From Cryptomeria japonica (Eukaryota; Streptophyta; Pinopsida; Cupressales; Cupressaceae), in NCBI RefSeq assembly GCF_030272615.1, contig NC_081409.1, positions 654,506,468 to 654,570,467 on the forward strand: a stretch of 64,000 bases of DNA, given 5' to 3'. The notes under the pieces were generated by a model. It was not told the origin of the DNA. It searched no databases and saw only the letters and a list, made by a program, of their open reading frames with translations. Shown piece by piece: positions 21,769 to 32,398 of this stretch (position 1 is its first letter; each line of letters opens with the position of its first letter). A program made the translations under genes and the position numbers.

Positions 21769-23967
21769 GGTCATCCAAAGGGAAGCATAACTTGATGGTA
21801 TAGAGTAAAATAATGTAATGTAGTATTTTATTTTTTTTGGCTGCAAAGGATAGTGGAGTGGCAGATTAAGGGAAGCAATGTAGTTTCCAGGTGAGACGTG
21901 CCACGTGGTGGTGACTTTTTGGTGAAGGTGGTCGACCGTGGTGATGTAACTTCTTGGTCTCCCCTTTAGTCTTGGGCATGGGAGGTTTTTCTCTATGCTT
22001 TTCCATGTAGATCTCTATATTTAGGATTGGTGCATGTAATGGGGAAATGGATTAGTGGGATGGGGTCTAGTTCTACTACAGAGAAAGGTGGTTTTTTCGT
22101 ATAGGACCATGGGAATTTTGGCCAAAACTATGATAACTATGTAAAGTTTATTGATATCAATAATAAAATACTCATTTACAAATTAAAAAAAATATCATCA
22201 CCAAATGACATGCATTGGTTTTCTGCGGTAGTGTAAATCGCCACTAAAAACAACCTTTCGCATTAAAAAATGGCTGAATTCGCCAGTAAAAATAACCTTT
22301 CGCATTAAAATATGTTTGAATTTTCTAGTATATTTATTACAATTATTGCATTACAAGGCAAAATTTCCAGCCCTAATACTTTTCTCTAACACATGGGAAA
22401 AAATGCTTCGCCAACAATTTTCCCCTAATTTTCGGCGATTGTCAACAATTCGCCAATAATAATTATATTTGATTTCGACGGGTACGGAAAAGTTCACCAA
22501 TAATCATTATATTTGATTTCTAGGGGTATGGAAAATTTCATCGATATTTTCTTACTATTCCCAAGGGGTGGGGTCTTAAAGTTATCACTGATGACGTATC
22601 TCTTTTCTTACCTATTCTCTCTTATCTTCTACATGTTTGATACATATCTTTCATTTTCTTATTTGTATTAAATATGTCTCTTCCACTTCCATGACTACCT
22701 TAAATGATGGTAAAAATTTAAAATATATACTTTAAAGTTTAAATTGAAACCTATTACAAACCACATTAGTTTTCCAATGCCTTCAAAATTTATGAAAAAA
22801 TACCCGGTTAAAGCTATACAATGACATGCCCCCTTGAAATTATATTATCGATAAGTTAGCCCCAATACAAAGGCAAATATCAATTACGATCTAAATTAAT
22901 AACAATCTTCCAAAATTACATAAGAAAAGAGATGGGTTGGAGCTTTTTGTAATTGAAGATTGTTGCTTTTCCTTATGCTATAAAGGTAGATGTCTAACAT
23001 TGTAGAAGGATCCATTCCTTTTCTTTTTTTATAATCTTAGAAAATTTATTTAATAGACAACAATCATTGGTAAAAGAAAATTTATTATAAACAAGATCAT
23101 ATTCTACCATATGTAGCTACCTTATTGGTAATGCCACAAAATTATATAAATAAATGAAAAAACTAAACTTCTTTAAATTATTCTATTCTTGAAAAATTAA
23201 GTTCCATTTTTCATATATCTTACATTTTGGTTATTTGAGAAAAACTTATAAATTATTCAATAATAAAATATATCATTTAAATAAGTTATTAAAATAATAT
23301 ATTAAATTTGCATGTGAAATACAATAGATTTGATGTGTTCATTTCTATTTCTTCCATATATTTCTTTTGATTCTTGCATAGGTATTATAATTAGTTGAGT
23401 TAAATTTGGTCATGATATTGTGAGTAATGATATGTTTAAAAAATTCATTATAAAAGATTGAAATCTAAATATTGAACTTCCTCTCTTTATATTTTCTCTC
23501 ATAAATCTAATTCTCTTTTTTATTTTAAACTAAAAGAATGAGATTTTAGTATTGATTTATGTAATCATAAAATATAAAATATAATATAACTGTAAAAAAG
23601 ATTAAGTAGAATTTAAAAACTATTTTCATGTAAATCGAAATAGTCAAATCAACAAAGATCCTTTGAAAAATAGACCACATTGACAAGCTAAGTCTATCCA
23701 ATATAATTTTGACGCAAATCTCAAGACCTAGAAGGTAACTAAATCCATTGATTAAATTATCCTTTATGAAGAGGTAGGGTAATTTAATTCTCTCTTATTT
23801 TGGTTTTAATTTTTTTTGGGATGTTTCCAAAACCTTAACTTAGTCTCTTTTGTGTTTGGATCCATGGCTCCCTTATTTTTGAAACACTTATGTTTTTATT
23901 CATAAAGATAACATTGAATATCAAGGAATGTTGATTAGATTTCATGAAAATAAAGTTTAAATACCTT
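21769..23967. other. AT-rich non-coding stretch, left copy
   Basis: No gene seen. It contains a 42-bp tandem repeat (22238-22321) and a very AT-rich part (23000-23700). About 377 bases (22461-22837), bounded by AATTATATT direct repeats, are missing from the right copy. Confidence 0.6.
22238..22321. repeat. 42-bp tandem repeat, two units
   Basis: Two diverged units, each with TCGCCA.TAAAAA.AACCTTTCG and CATTAAAA; AACCTTTCG recurs 42 bases apart. A similar pair lies at about 51178-51258. Confidence 0.7.
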
Positions 23968-23972
23968 ATATC

Positions 23973-24727
23973 TATAAGGAAAGCTATGGTGCGGAAACAC
24001 TCTCCTAATGCCAATTCATAGAGGATGTAAGAAACAATATCTATCTACTTCCTAAATTGCAAAATCTCGAGATGAATTAAACAGAAGAATAGAGAACATA
24101 TAAAAACCATGCACATATACACAAAGATTTTTACTGTTGGAAACCCTTTTGGGAAAAAACCCACACACCAACAAGCTGAGCATCTCCTTTGTATTATAGT
24201 AAACAATATTACATACAATTGACAATAGACTTTTTGCACAAGCTCAGATTGTATTACAATCAACCTGAATATCTATCACACTCTCATTCCCAATGAAACT
24301 TGTGGTAGTTTATACACATTATAATCCGTTATGAAATCTGATACTGCAACTGTCACTTCACAAATGGTCAACTATACAGATCAGCACTGGCAACTACCGT
24401 AACTACGGTACGGGTCAGCACAAAATTACCACGTACTAAAATGTCGTACGAATATTTCTTTGTCCGTTCTAGTAGGTCTTTGTCCGTACTAATATTTCTT
24501 TGTCCATAGTAGTAGGTTTGTGTCCGTACTAATATGTCTGTACTAATGTGTAAAATTTCGTACTTGGCAATGCTTCCTGTCAATCTGGCAATGACTTCCG
24601 TCGATCTGGCAATGATTTCCATTGATCTAGAAATGCAACTACTATACGGGTTAACTCAGTACCTACGAGGAAACAACTGTATAGTACATGTGAGGCAACA
24701 ACCATACGGTCCGTACATACTTCAACA
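23973..24727 (-). repeat. 3' LTR of the gag-only element
   Basis: Minus-strand 3' LTR, TGTTGAAG at 24727. Adjacent on its 5' side (24728-24740) the minus strand reads GTAAGTGGGAGAT, a purine-rich tract. It is longer than the 5' LTR because of repeated TTTGTCCGT/TAGTAGG phrases around 24460-24530. Confidence 0.9.
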
Positions 24728-24740
24728 ATCTCCCACTTAC

Positions 24741-25343
24741 CAAGGTACGTACTGATATCCGCAGAGTTACTCAACAAGACTAATAAGAGTCAGGGGCTTT
24801 AAGCCCCATGGAGCTTGCGCACCATTTAAATTTAATTGTGCTATCACAGATGAATGCCTTTCAATTGAACCTATTATCCATTTCAACTCAACACCATCTA
24901 CGTTTCCATGTTTCCAAGAACACCTGTAGCTGATCAGCCCATGCCAAAACTTCAAATGCAAAACCACATTATCATGAAGTATGAAACAAATGATCAGTGT
25001 ACTCTAAGCATAGAAATAGAACCAAGATCATTGTCAAAATTCCAACTACAGAATCAGGAACTCAAACATGACAACAATGATCTAAAACATCTCACCCAAA
25101 GAGATAACATGCTCCATATGAACATAAACACATTATGTCAAAACTCTAAATGCATCTCAAGAGTATATCCTCACATAAAAACATCCTAACTAATGATTAC
25201 AACATCTCTACCAAAGACCCCTTATGAATCTGCATCATTGCCAAAGACCCAAGGTACCTAGTCCTAATGGCATCGTGATTGAACTAGACACCGATAGATG
25301 TTTGACTTGCCAAAGCAGCTAAGAAGGCATCTCCATCCTCATT
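24741..25343. other. 3' non-coding part of the gag-only element
   Basis: About 600 bp between the gag stop and the polypurine tract. No Pol peptide can be read on the minus strand; the open frame 24908-25189 on the plus strand is antisense and not supported. Confidence 0.55.
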
Positions 25344-26108
25344 CTAAGGGAACTCAAAATCAGAAGAACTCTTATTCTTCTTCTTCTCTCTGCAATCCTT
25401 TCGGATATGACCAGTCTAGCCACAATTCCAGCACTTCATTTTGGACTTCTTTCTAGGAGTCTTGGAGCTTTCCTCCAAGTTGGATTCTAACTTCTTGTTC
25501 TCTTTCTTGCCTCTAACAATGAGAGCATCCTTGACCATCTCAGAAGATTTTCTTCGTGTTTCTTCTGACAGCAACGAAGCAACCACACCTTCCATTATGA
25601 GCTTGGTTGTTGTACTCCCAATGGTCATTACCAGATGATCCCATGAGTCAGGAAAAAAACATAAAAGAAGCATACATCTATCCTCGTCATCAATCTAGAC
25701 TCCTACAAAGGTTAGCTAAGCAATGATCATATTGAAAACATTCAAATGATCTGCAACAGATGTACCCTCATCTATCTTCAAGGTATATAACTTCTTCCTC
25801 AGGAACAACTTGTTTACCAGAGACTTTCCCTAATAAATGTCTCCAAGCTTCTTCCATAGAAGATTGGCAGTCTTCTCCTCATGGACATTCAACAGAACAG
25901 AGTCTGCCAAACAAAGTCTAATTAACCCTCTAGCTTTTCTATCTGCAAGATCCCACTCTTCTTGCCTCATGCTTGAAGGCTTAGCAGTTACAATCATAGC
26001 ACCCCAAAGATCTCTATCAACCAGCATGTCTTCCATCTTGAGTTTCCACAACTCAAAACTCGCACCATTAAATTTCTCAATCTCCACTTGCCCAGAAGCA
26101 TTCACCAT
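25344..26108 (-). pseudogene. Copia Gag relic
   Basis: One minus-strand frame of 255 codons from ATG 26108 (MVNASGQVEIEKFNG) to TAG 25344. It has the plant Copia Gag layout: FNGASFELWKLKMEDMLVD, W..ADRKARGLIRLCL, then EGTSVADHLNVFN and LLLCFFPDSWDHLV, and a single CCHC knuckle (CWNCG.TGHIRKDC) followed by a basic tail. Stops interrupt it near 25830, 25727, 25709 and within the knuckle (TAG, one C-to-T from CAG), with no frameshift. Gag binds and packages the element RNA. Length is close to a normal Copia Gag; pol would normally follow in the same frame and is absent. Confidence 0.88.
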
Positions 26109-26211
26109 CTCAATTTTTAGACATGATTGATAACCACTTCGCAAACTCCCACTGAAAACAAATTGACACAAAAAACCAACCCTACCCAATAAGGATAACA
26201 ACAACTGGCTA

Positions 26212-26224
26212 GGCTCTGACACCA
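26212..26224 (-). other. Primer-binding site like tRNA-iMet (minus strand)
   Basis: The minus strand reads TGGTGTCAGAGCC, one transition from the standard TGGTATCAGAGCC, two bases from the LTR end. Confidence 0.9.
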
Positions 26225-26226
26225 CT

Positions 26227-26925
26227 CGTAAGGAAAGCTACAGTGCAGAAACGCAATCCTAATGTCAATTCATAGAGGATGTAAGCAACAATATCTATCT
26301 ACTTCCTAAATTGCAAAATCTCGAGATGACTTAAATAGAAGAATAGAGAACATGTAAAAACCACGCACATATACACAGATTTTTACCATGGGAAACCCTT
26401 TCGAGAAAAAATCCACACACCAAAAAGTTGAGCGTCTCCTTTGTATTATAATAAACAATATTACATACAATTGACAATGGACGTTTTGCACAGGCTCAGA
26501 TTGTATTACAATCAACCTGAATATCTATCATGCTCTCATTCCCAATGAAACTTGTAGCAATTTATACACACTACAATCCATTATGAAATCTAATATTGCA
26601 ACTATCACTTCACAAATGGTCAATTGTACAGATCAGCATTGGCAACTACCGTAACCACTGTACGGGTCAGCACGGAATTACCACATACTAAAATGCCATA
26701 TGAATATGTCTGTGTCTGTACTAATCTGCCTATGCTACTATGTCCATACTAATGTGTAACATTCCATACTTGGCAATGCTTCCCATCAATCTGGCAATGA
26801 CTTTCGTCGATCTGGCAATGATTTCCGTCGATTTGGCAATGCAACTACTGTACGGGTTAACTACGAGTCAACAACCGTACGGTACACATGAGGCAACAAC
26901 CATAAGGTCTGTACATACTTCAACA
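26227..26925 (-). repeat. 5' LTR of the gag-only element
   Basis: Minus-strand 5' LTR starting TGTTGAAG at 26925 and ending ..CTTACG next to the primer site. It repeats 23973-24727, including GTAAGGAAAGC and AATTGCAAAATCTCGAGATGA. Confidence 0.9.
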
Positions 26926-27194
26926 ATATCAATAGGTCCATGTTTTATGTTAGAAGTAGGTCACTAAATAAACAATAGACATATTAACTACAATATATAT
27001 AAAAATTATGATAAATGAACATAATACTCTTATTTAAACAAATTAAATTTAAATAAGATTAAATTTCTTAAAAAAAAAAATTGTTAAATGTTTTTCTAAA
27101 ATAATGTAAGTCGATTTGTCAAGAAATTGTACTCTAAAACTAGGTTGCGCAAACAGTAAAATCATATATAAAACACGGGCTATTTAAGCCTTTT

Positions 27195-27330
27195 AATCCC
27201 AAGAAGAACAAGATTATCAAGAAGATGATAACGAACAAGAAGATTATGACGAGGAGCAAGAAGATTATAGCGAACAACAAGATTGCAACGGTAACTTAGT
27301 CAATTTGGCTAACTCTGTCACAGTCCCTAG
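27195..27330 (+). pseudogene. Acidic coding relic, left copy
   Basis: The plus strand reads QEEQDYQEDDNEQEDYDEEQ-type sequence, then EDYSEQQDCNGNLVNLANS, made of six- to seven-residue units with an EQED core. It resembles an exon of a highly acidic protein. The matching segment at 52765-52900 has more units. No domain can be named. Similar acidic relics follow on both strands up to about 30.6 kb. Confidence 0.45.
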
Positions 27331-27377
27331 TCTTCTATAATCCATGAACAAAAGATGGTGATAAAGAAAAGCATAGT

Positions 27378-27533
27378 ATCTGAAGCACCGCCTAAATCTT
27401 TTGGCACCGCCTGTTTGCAAACTGAAGTTATCTGAAGCACCGCCTAAATCTTTTGGCACTGCCTGTTTGCAAACTGAAATTATCTGAAGCACCGCCTAAA
27501 TCTTTTGGCATTGCATGTTTGCAAACTGAACTT
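27378..27533. repeat. 52-bp tandem repeat, three units, left copy
   Basis: Units start at 27378, 27430 and 27482 with ATCTGAAGCACCGCC, then CTTTTGGCA..GC and TTTGCAAACTGAA. A fourth, separate unit lies at about 27583-27626. The right copy has one full and one partial unit (52890-52973). Confidence 0.9.
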
Positions 27534-27567
27534 ATGTGAAGGTATGTGTTTCTGCTCTTTTCTTTAA

Positions 27568-27840
27568 ACACCACCAACTGTGATTAAGCACCGTCTAAAT
27601 CTTTTGGCACTGCCTCTTTGCAAACTGGCATCCTTATTTACTTCAAAGATCACCTACAATCTGATTGTTGACTTCCGTGCAGTGCAAGTCTATAACACTC
27701 AAGATGATCTCAAAGAAGAAGATGATGAGATCATCTGGAATTACGCTCACAACCATCATCTTGTTTTTGAGATCATCTGGAAGTATATTTACTATTAATG
27801 CCAAAAGATTTAGGCAGTGCTGAATGACAGTTGGCGGTTA
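27568..27840. repeat. Inverted repeat flanking an acidic segment, left copy
   Basis: Left arm 27568-27612 (CCAACTGTGATTAAGCACCG then TCTAAATCTTTTGGCACTGC) is matched in inverted order at about 27796-27838 (GCCAAAAGATTTAGGCAGTG then CTGAATGACAGTTGG). Spacing is near 190 bases. Between them is an acidic plus-strand stretch ending EIIWKY. Right-copy arms are near 53009-53053 and 53459-53502. Confidence 0.7.
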
Positions 27841-27954
27841 TGAACAGATGGTGTTGCTCCTAAGCATTACCGCTATCATCTTCATCAACATTTTTCAGCT
27901 TATCTTCATTAGTATGCTTTTCTTCATCATAATCTTTCTCCAGGTAGCAGAGAT

Positions 27955-28175
27955 TTTTTTTTGACGATCAAAGATAGAATTTAGATATTGTGGATATTGT
28001 AGCAATAAGTGTTCTAGAAATTAAGGGAGGATATTATAATATTGTATTTCTCCCTCAAACGAAAAATAGTAAATGTTTGGTTTATATGTTTGTAGAAGTA
28101 TTGATAATACTATTGTCATTGAGTTGTTTTTATTGTTGGCATGTAAGCTATATTTTTAGAATTAGTCTTGCTGCA
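27955..28175 (+). mobile_element. Copia 3' end relic (end of pol and start of LTR), left copy
   Basis: Reads like the end of Copia Pol (DDQ.., NLDIVDIV), then purine-rich AAATTAAGGGAGGA and a probable LTR start at 28032 (TATTATAATATTG, TG decayed to TA). It aligns by eye to 32330-32500 in the better preserved element: both have GATATTRTTGATATT.T, AATATTGTA and GGCATGT.AGCTAT. Only about 140 bases of LTR remain before acidic repeat sequence starts. Confidence 0.5.
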
Positions 28176-28816
28176 TTGTGCCCAGGGCCCTACATCTTGT
28201 TCATCATCTTGTTCTTCTTCTGCATTTTCCTCTTCTGTATCATCCTTATTCTTTTCATTCTTCATCATAATCTCATCATCTTCTTTATCGTGTTGTGCTT
28301 ACTGACCTACATCTTGTTCTTCTCTAGCTCTTTGGTCTTCTGTATCATCCTTATCTTCTTCTTCATCAACTTCTTCTTCGTCTTCTTTCTTCAGGTTTGT
28401 CTTCATCATGATCATCTTGTGCCCACTGACTGACATCTTGTTCATCTTCATTGTTTTTGTCTTCTACTATGGCCTCACAGACCACACTATCTTCCTCTTC
28501 TTTTTCTTCATCATCTTCGTTCCCACTATGCTCTTCTTAATCATAATCATAACCATCGTTCCAATCATCTGCCATATAATCTTCTTCTTGCCCATCTTTA
28601 TAATTATCCGCTTCTCCATCATCTATTTTTCAGCGTATCTTCATTACAATGCTCTTTTTCATTATCGTTTATTTGTGTTGCTGCTTCTTGTTCTTCATTA
28701 TCTTGTCCCCCTTCATCATCGTTTATTTGCCCCCCTTCATCATCGTTTATTTGTTCTTCATTACAGTGCTTCCTAACAACACCCAAGTTTTCCTTACATG
28801 GATATACATCAAGCAA
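28176..28816 (-). pseudogene. Acidic repeat protein relic with EQDV..WAQ motif, left copy
   Basis: Minus-strand reading from about 28816 (MLDVYPCKENLGVV) gives HCNEEQINDDEGGQ twice, DNEEQEAATQINDNEKEHCN, then in shifted frames three acidic units, each ending EQDVSQWAQ (28418), EQDVGQ.AQ (28292, Trp codon now a stop) and EQDVGPWAQ (28177). Unit spacing is 115-126 bases. Between them are E/D runs such as EDEEEVDEEEDKDDTED. Frameshifts and stops are frequent. The protein would be strongly acidic, perhaps nucleic-acid or histone binding, but nothing proves a function. The neighbouring relics are of the same kind. Confidence 0.5.
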
Positions 28817-30276
28817 ACATCTTTCTTAAGTGTTGAATATTTGTTCTTGCAGAATGAAATTGTGCCATCAAGAGAGAACCGCATCAGCTGGATTGGACCA
28901 ATACATAGTCCTCTCCCAACTCATCAAATTCTCACATCTCGGTCATCACAAGATTTTTCTCATTATCCAATTCCAAAATTCAGTCTCACTCGTGTCACAA
29001 CATACAATTGCATCAATGTCGAGGTAAGCCCTAAATTACCTTAGCCAATTCAATTTACTTATATCGCATATTACATCTAAATAATTTATCCAAGCCTTGA
29101 ATTGCACGAATTTATCTCTTAAATATATTTGTGGGAGTTTTTTAATTTTTCCTACCCATAATTTTTCTATGAATATACATGCCCCTTGAAGACCCCTACC
29201 TAATTTGACCTTGCCCCATATGAAAGACATTTTTAGGATTTGGGAATAGGTAGGAAACATCCCCACACCATTCCCAAATTTAAGAATTTTAAAAAATATT
29301 TCAAATATTGAAATTTCATACAAGAATCGGCCAGGTACATTAGGGGACAGTCATAGGAGATGCTGTTGGGGGTTCTTCTGGGAGTGGGAGAGTAGAAAGG
29401 ACCAAGAGTTCAAGTAACCCACCTGAGTTCCTTTTTTAACTCCTTGAAAACTATGCAAAAGATCCATTTAATCTTAAAAAGCCTCTTATAATTTGCATCA
29501 CACATACACGACAAGAAAAATAATTTTAGGGGAAGTAGAGTATGGCTATGTCATTTGTGTAAAGGGAAGCTACACAAGATTTTATTCTCATCTTTTGTGC
29601 ATACATGGACTAGTGGTAAAAGGTTGTGAGAAAATAACCTTAGCTGACTAGTGATAAAAGGTTGTGAGAAAATAACCTTAGCTGAGACGCCCAAATTGAA
29701 TAGTTTGCACATAGAGGAACAAGAAATAAGAGAATTCTAATAAAAATTCTGCAACCTAGTGTGTCATTGCCTATCCAACCACAAATGTCAGAAATCTAAA
29801 GGGAGAGGATTCTACTTCTACCAAATGAAAGAAAAGAGAAACAACTATTGTAGGGTTATTTAATGCACAATCACAAGAGGCTTCCATTGACAAATTTTTC
29901 TATGCCCATGTCATACCATTGTATATTGTGGTCCATTCTCCCTATTTCAAACAAATTTCAAAGATGTAATTATAGGCAATCCCTCATTTGCCCCTTGGAA
30001 AACATAAGCTATGCATCACCCTACTTGATGTGTGTTCCTAGAGAAATTGAAACCAACTTGGATAAGGGATGGCTACTCTATCATCATGGATGGGTGGATT
30101 GTTACTAAAAATCGTTCACTCATCAATATCACTGTCATATGCTAACTGTCAAATGCTAAGTTGGCTTTCATTTTCTTTGAGCTCTTTATTGTTCAAATTA
30201 GATAAAAGATGAAAACTTCATTTGAAGGATTCTATAGAAGAGGTAGGGGCCTCTAATATTGTACCAACCTATTATG
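28817..30276. other. Stretch private to the left copy, no gene seen
   Basis: No counterpart in the right copy, where different acidic sequence occupies the place. I see no coding sequence; the short open frames have no family features. A 38-bp tandem pair lies at 29608-29683. Confidence 0.5.
29608..29683. repeat. 38-bp tandem repeat, two units
   Basis: GACTAGTGGTAAAAGGTTGT, then GAGAAAATAACCTTAGCT, repeated once directly from 29646, nearly identical, so it is recent. Confidence 0.9.
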
Positions 30277-30620
30277 AGAGAGGATTCTTTGCCTCGTGAC
30301 TTCTCAATAAGTCAAAACCTAAATAATGAAGATGAACAAGAAGGAGATTAGCGAGGAGAAGATCTATGTCAAGAAGAAGATGAAGATGCAAAAGAAAATG
30401 ATAAAGATGGAAGAGGAAAAACAGAAATTGAGCAAGAAGATGGGGTTAATAGTAAAGAAGATGATGATAAGGAAGGTAAAAAAGAATATAATTATACCAC
30501 AACTGATCAATATGGAGGGAAAACAAAAATAATACAAATGGATACAGAAGACGCTATTGCAGAGGATGGTGAGAATGAAACAGAGGGAATGAAGTTCACT
30601 ATAAATATGCATCATCTAAG
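30277..30620 (+). pseudogene. Acidic coding relic, second block, left copy
   Basis: Plus strand reads REDSLPRDFSISQNLNNEDEQ, a TAG, then GEDLCQEEDEDAKENDKDG, EQEDGVNSKEDDDKEGKKE, YNYTTTDQYGGK and MDTEDAIAEDGENETEGMK. It matches 55190-55490 in the right copy. Highly acidic, with one stop and no known domain. Confidence 0.45.
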
Positions 30621-30699
30621 ATAGAAATTGTAAATCACCTCAGTAAGAAACTGATCGTTGTTTATCTGTCAAAGTTATAAAAATATTTGACAAAGCAAA

Positions 30700-32398
30700 A
30701 GTTTAAAGATTGTAGCTATGTCACGATCCAAAAGAGTTTTTATAAAACTTATGCCGCCAAATTATTGTCACTAAGAAGGAAAGACATATAGATTGAATCA
30801 TAGCGAAGTCTATAAGCATCAATATCTATTTTAGCGGGAAATATTATTAAAAGAGTACAAACAATTGTTTGAAAGAGAGACTAAAAAAAATTAATGAAAG
30901 TTAGAAAGTGTAATGTAAAATTTGAAAAAATTAAAGAAATTTGAAAAAAATAAAGAAATTAGGAACAATAAGGGAGATCATGCATTTCAAAAGGATCGTA
31001 GAAAATTAGAAGTCTAGTAGCCCAAGGAAATGTGATTCCACTCTTTAACAGAGAAAGATGACTTACAATATTTCAAATCACATGGAAATTACAAGATGGT
31101 GTAAAGATAAAAGAGATCACTATAAATATGAATCATAGTGAAGTCTATAAGCAACAATATCTATGTTAATGGGAAATATTATTAAAAGAGTACAAAGAAT
31201 TGTTTGAAAGAGAGATTAAAAAAAAAATTGGTTAAAGTTAGAAAGTGTAATGTAAAATTTGAAAAACATAAAGAAATTAGGAAAAAAAAAAATTATGAAT
31301 ATGTATTTGAAAATGACGTTCTTAATAAAGAATTTGTGAAAGTTAAAAAGAAATATGAAAAACTGGAAATAAAATTGAAATTATTTCAAAAGTGAAAAAA
31401 AGTAACATTTGAAAGAAGAGTTGAAGAGTTTGGAAAAAGAAAATTGTTCAAAGAATGATCAAATGTCAAAGTTGAAATAATATAATAGTCTTTTAGATTG
31501 ATTACTTGCAACATGCATAAAGGACAATAAATCTCGAAGGTCTAAGTCTTTAATTTGTAATGTTTAATGTAATACAAATAATCTGTGTGCTATAATAATA
31601 AATTTGTAAATAAAGAATATAAAAATAGAGATAATGTGTTGTAATCTATAAATATTACTCGTTGTGATAATAAGAACAAAAGATACATGTTCTAAAAGGA
31701 ATTTCAGTTTTAAGATGATGCAAAAAATAGAATACGGAAGAAAATGTTTGGGAAAGTATGGACAAGGTATTATAGAGCCTACTAAATTAAGAGCGAGTCC
31801 AAAGAATGAAGTTCTTAGATATAGAAAAGTAAGCGATGTTGCACTTGATAGAAGTACTAACAAGTCCATTCATGAAATGCAATGTTCTCATTTCCATAGG
31901 TAATGACATCAAAAAGAAATATGTTAGGATCTTCATCCTTGCATATTTATGGATTATCGAATAATTCTAAAAAGATGTGTTGGAATAGAGAGTTAAGGGA
32001 AACAATCTTGTGAATCATTATATTTAGATTAATTGAGGATAGATCATTGTATCTAATTGGAAAAAGGTCACAAATATATTCAAAATAATGTATAAACATA
32101 GATATCCATAAGTTGAACAAAATAGAAAACAAACAATGACTGAATGTTTGAGTGAAGTAACTAATAATAGGTTTTGAATTAAAGTAAGTTATTGTCTCAA
32201 AAGACATCATGCAATTTATTTACTACTAGTAGTGAAATAATAGGAAGAGTACCTCTAAATTGATTTTTTTTAGATCAAACGATCAATCGATAGATATATT
32301 CGTAAAGGAACTATCAAAGTTGATTTTTTAAAGATCATTATATAATTTAGATATTATTGATATTATATCAGTAAATGGTCAAAATTAAGATAGAGGAT
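30700..32398 (+). pseudogene. Decayed Copia element: Gag-like coiled coil and Pol C-terminus
   Basis: At 31204-31395 a lysine-rich coiled coil (VRKCNVKFEKHKEIRKKKN, EFVKVKKKYEKLEIKLKLF) resembles the charged helix near the Copia Gag knuckle. At about 32270-32330 the plus strand reads DQSIDIFVKELSKVDFLK, which fits the extreme end of Copia Pol (the ADIFTK.L...F..L block after RNase H). A purine tract (AAATTAAGATAGAGGA) and an LTR follow. Most of integrase and reverse transcriptase is gone, so a large internal deletion is inferred. Stops and frameshifts are abundant. Confidence 0.5.
30795..31295. repeat. 335-bp direct duplication inside the Copia relic
   Basis: GAATCATAG.GAAGTCTATAA begins at 30795 and again at 31130. 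Shared sequence runs through GGGAAATATTATTAAAAGAG and AGAAAGTGTAATGTAAAATT. The repeat covers the Gag-like coiled coil, so part of gag is duplicated. Confidence 0.8.

Larger units (their letters stand above)
23973..26925 (-). mobile_element. Gag-only Copia element (terminal-repeat gag type)
   Basis: A 2,953-bp minus-strand element with LTRs of 755 bp (23973-24727) and 699 bp (26227-26925), an initiator-Met-type primer site, a polypurine tract and a perfect 5-bp target duplication ATATC (23968-23972 and 26926-26930). The right copy has a single ATATC at 52491-52495, an unoccupied site. The 1.5-kb internal part encodes only Gag. No protease, integrase or reverse transcriptase is present, so it fits the non-autonomous gag-only class known in plants. 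Both plus-strand left LTR ends have lost the terminal TG (TATAAGG and CGTAAGG). Confidence 0.92.
1..30580. repeat. Segmental duplication, left copy
   Basis: This stretch matches the right copy (36541-55490) in the same order and orientation: 1-4303 with 36541-40867, 12277-23972 with 40868-52495, 26926 to about 28757 with 52491-54313, and about 30270-30580 with 55190-55490. It is interrupted by two LTR elements missing from the other copy. Identity is imperfect; over the first ~107 bases I count about 18 differences. The left edge is outside the window because homology already exists at base 1. Several unrelated repeats are duplicated together, so this is a genomic duplication and not one element. 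Edges at the right end are approximate. Confidence 0.9.

Noticed and set aside
24908-25189. Plus-strand open frame within the gag-only element
   Set aside because: It lies antisense in the 3' non-coding part of a minus-strand element and shows no family features.
27378-27533. CRISPR-like regular repeats
   Set aside because: The 52-bp units are directly adjacent without unique spacers, and the window is eukaryotic.
27990-29044. Hydrophobic plus-strand open frames rich in F, I and L (28.0-29.0 and 53.8-54.4 kb)
   Set aside because: They are the reverse complement of acidic GAA/GAT-rich coding relics; the apparent membrane segments are shadows of E/D runs.
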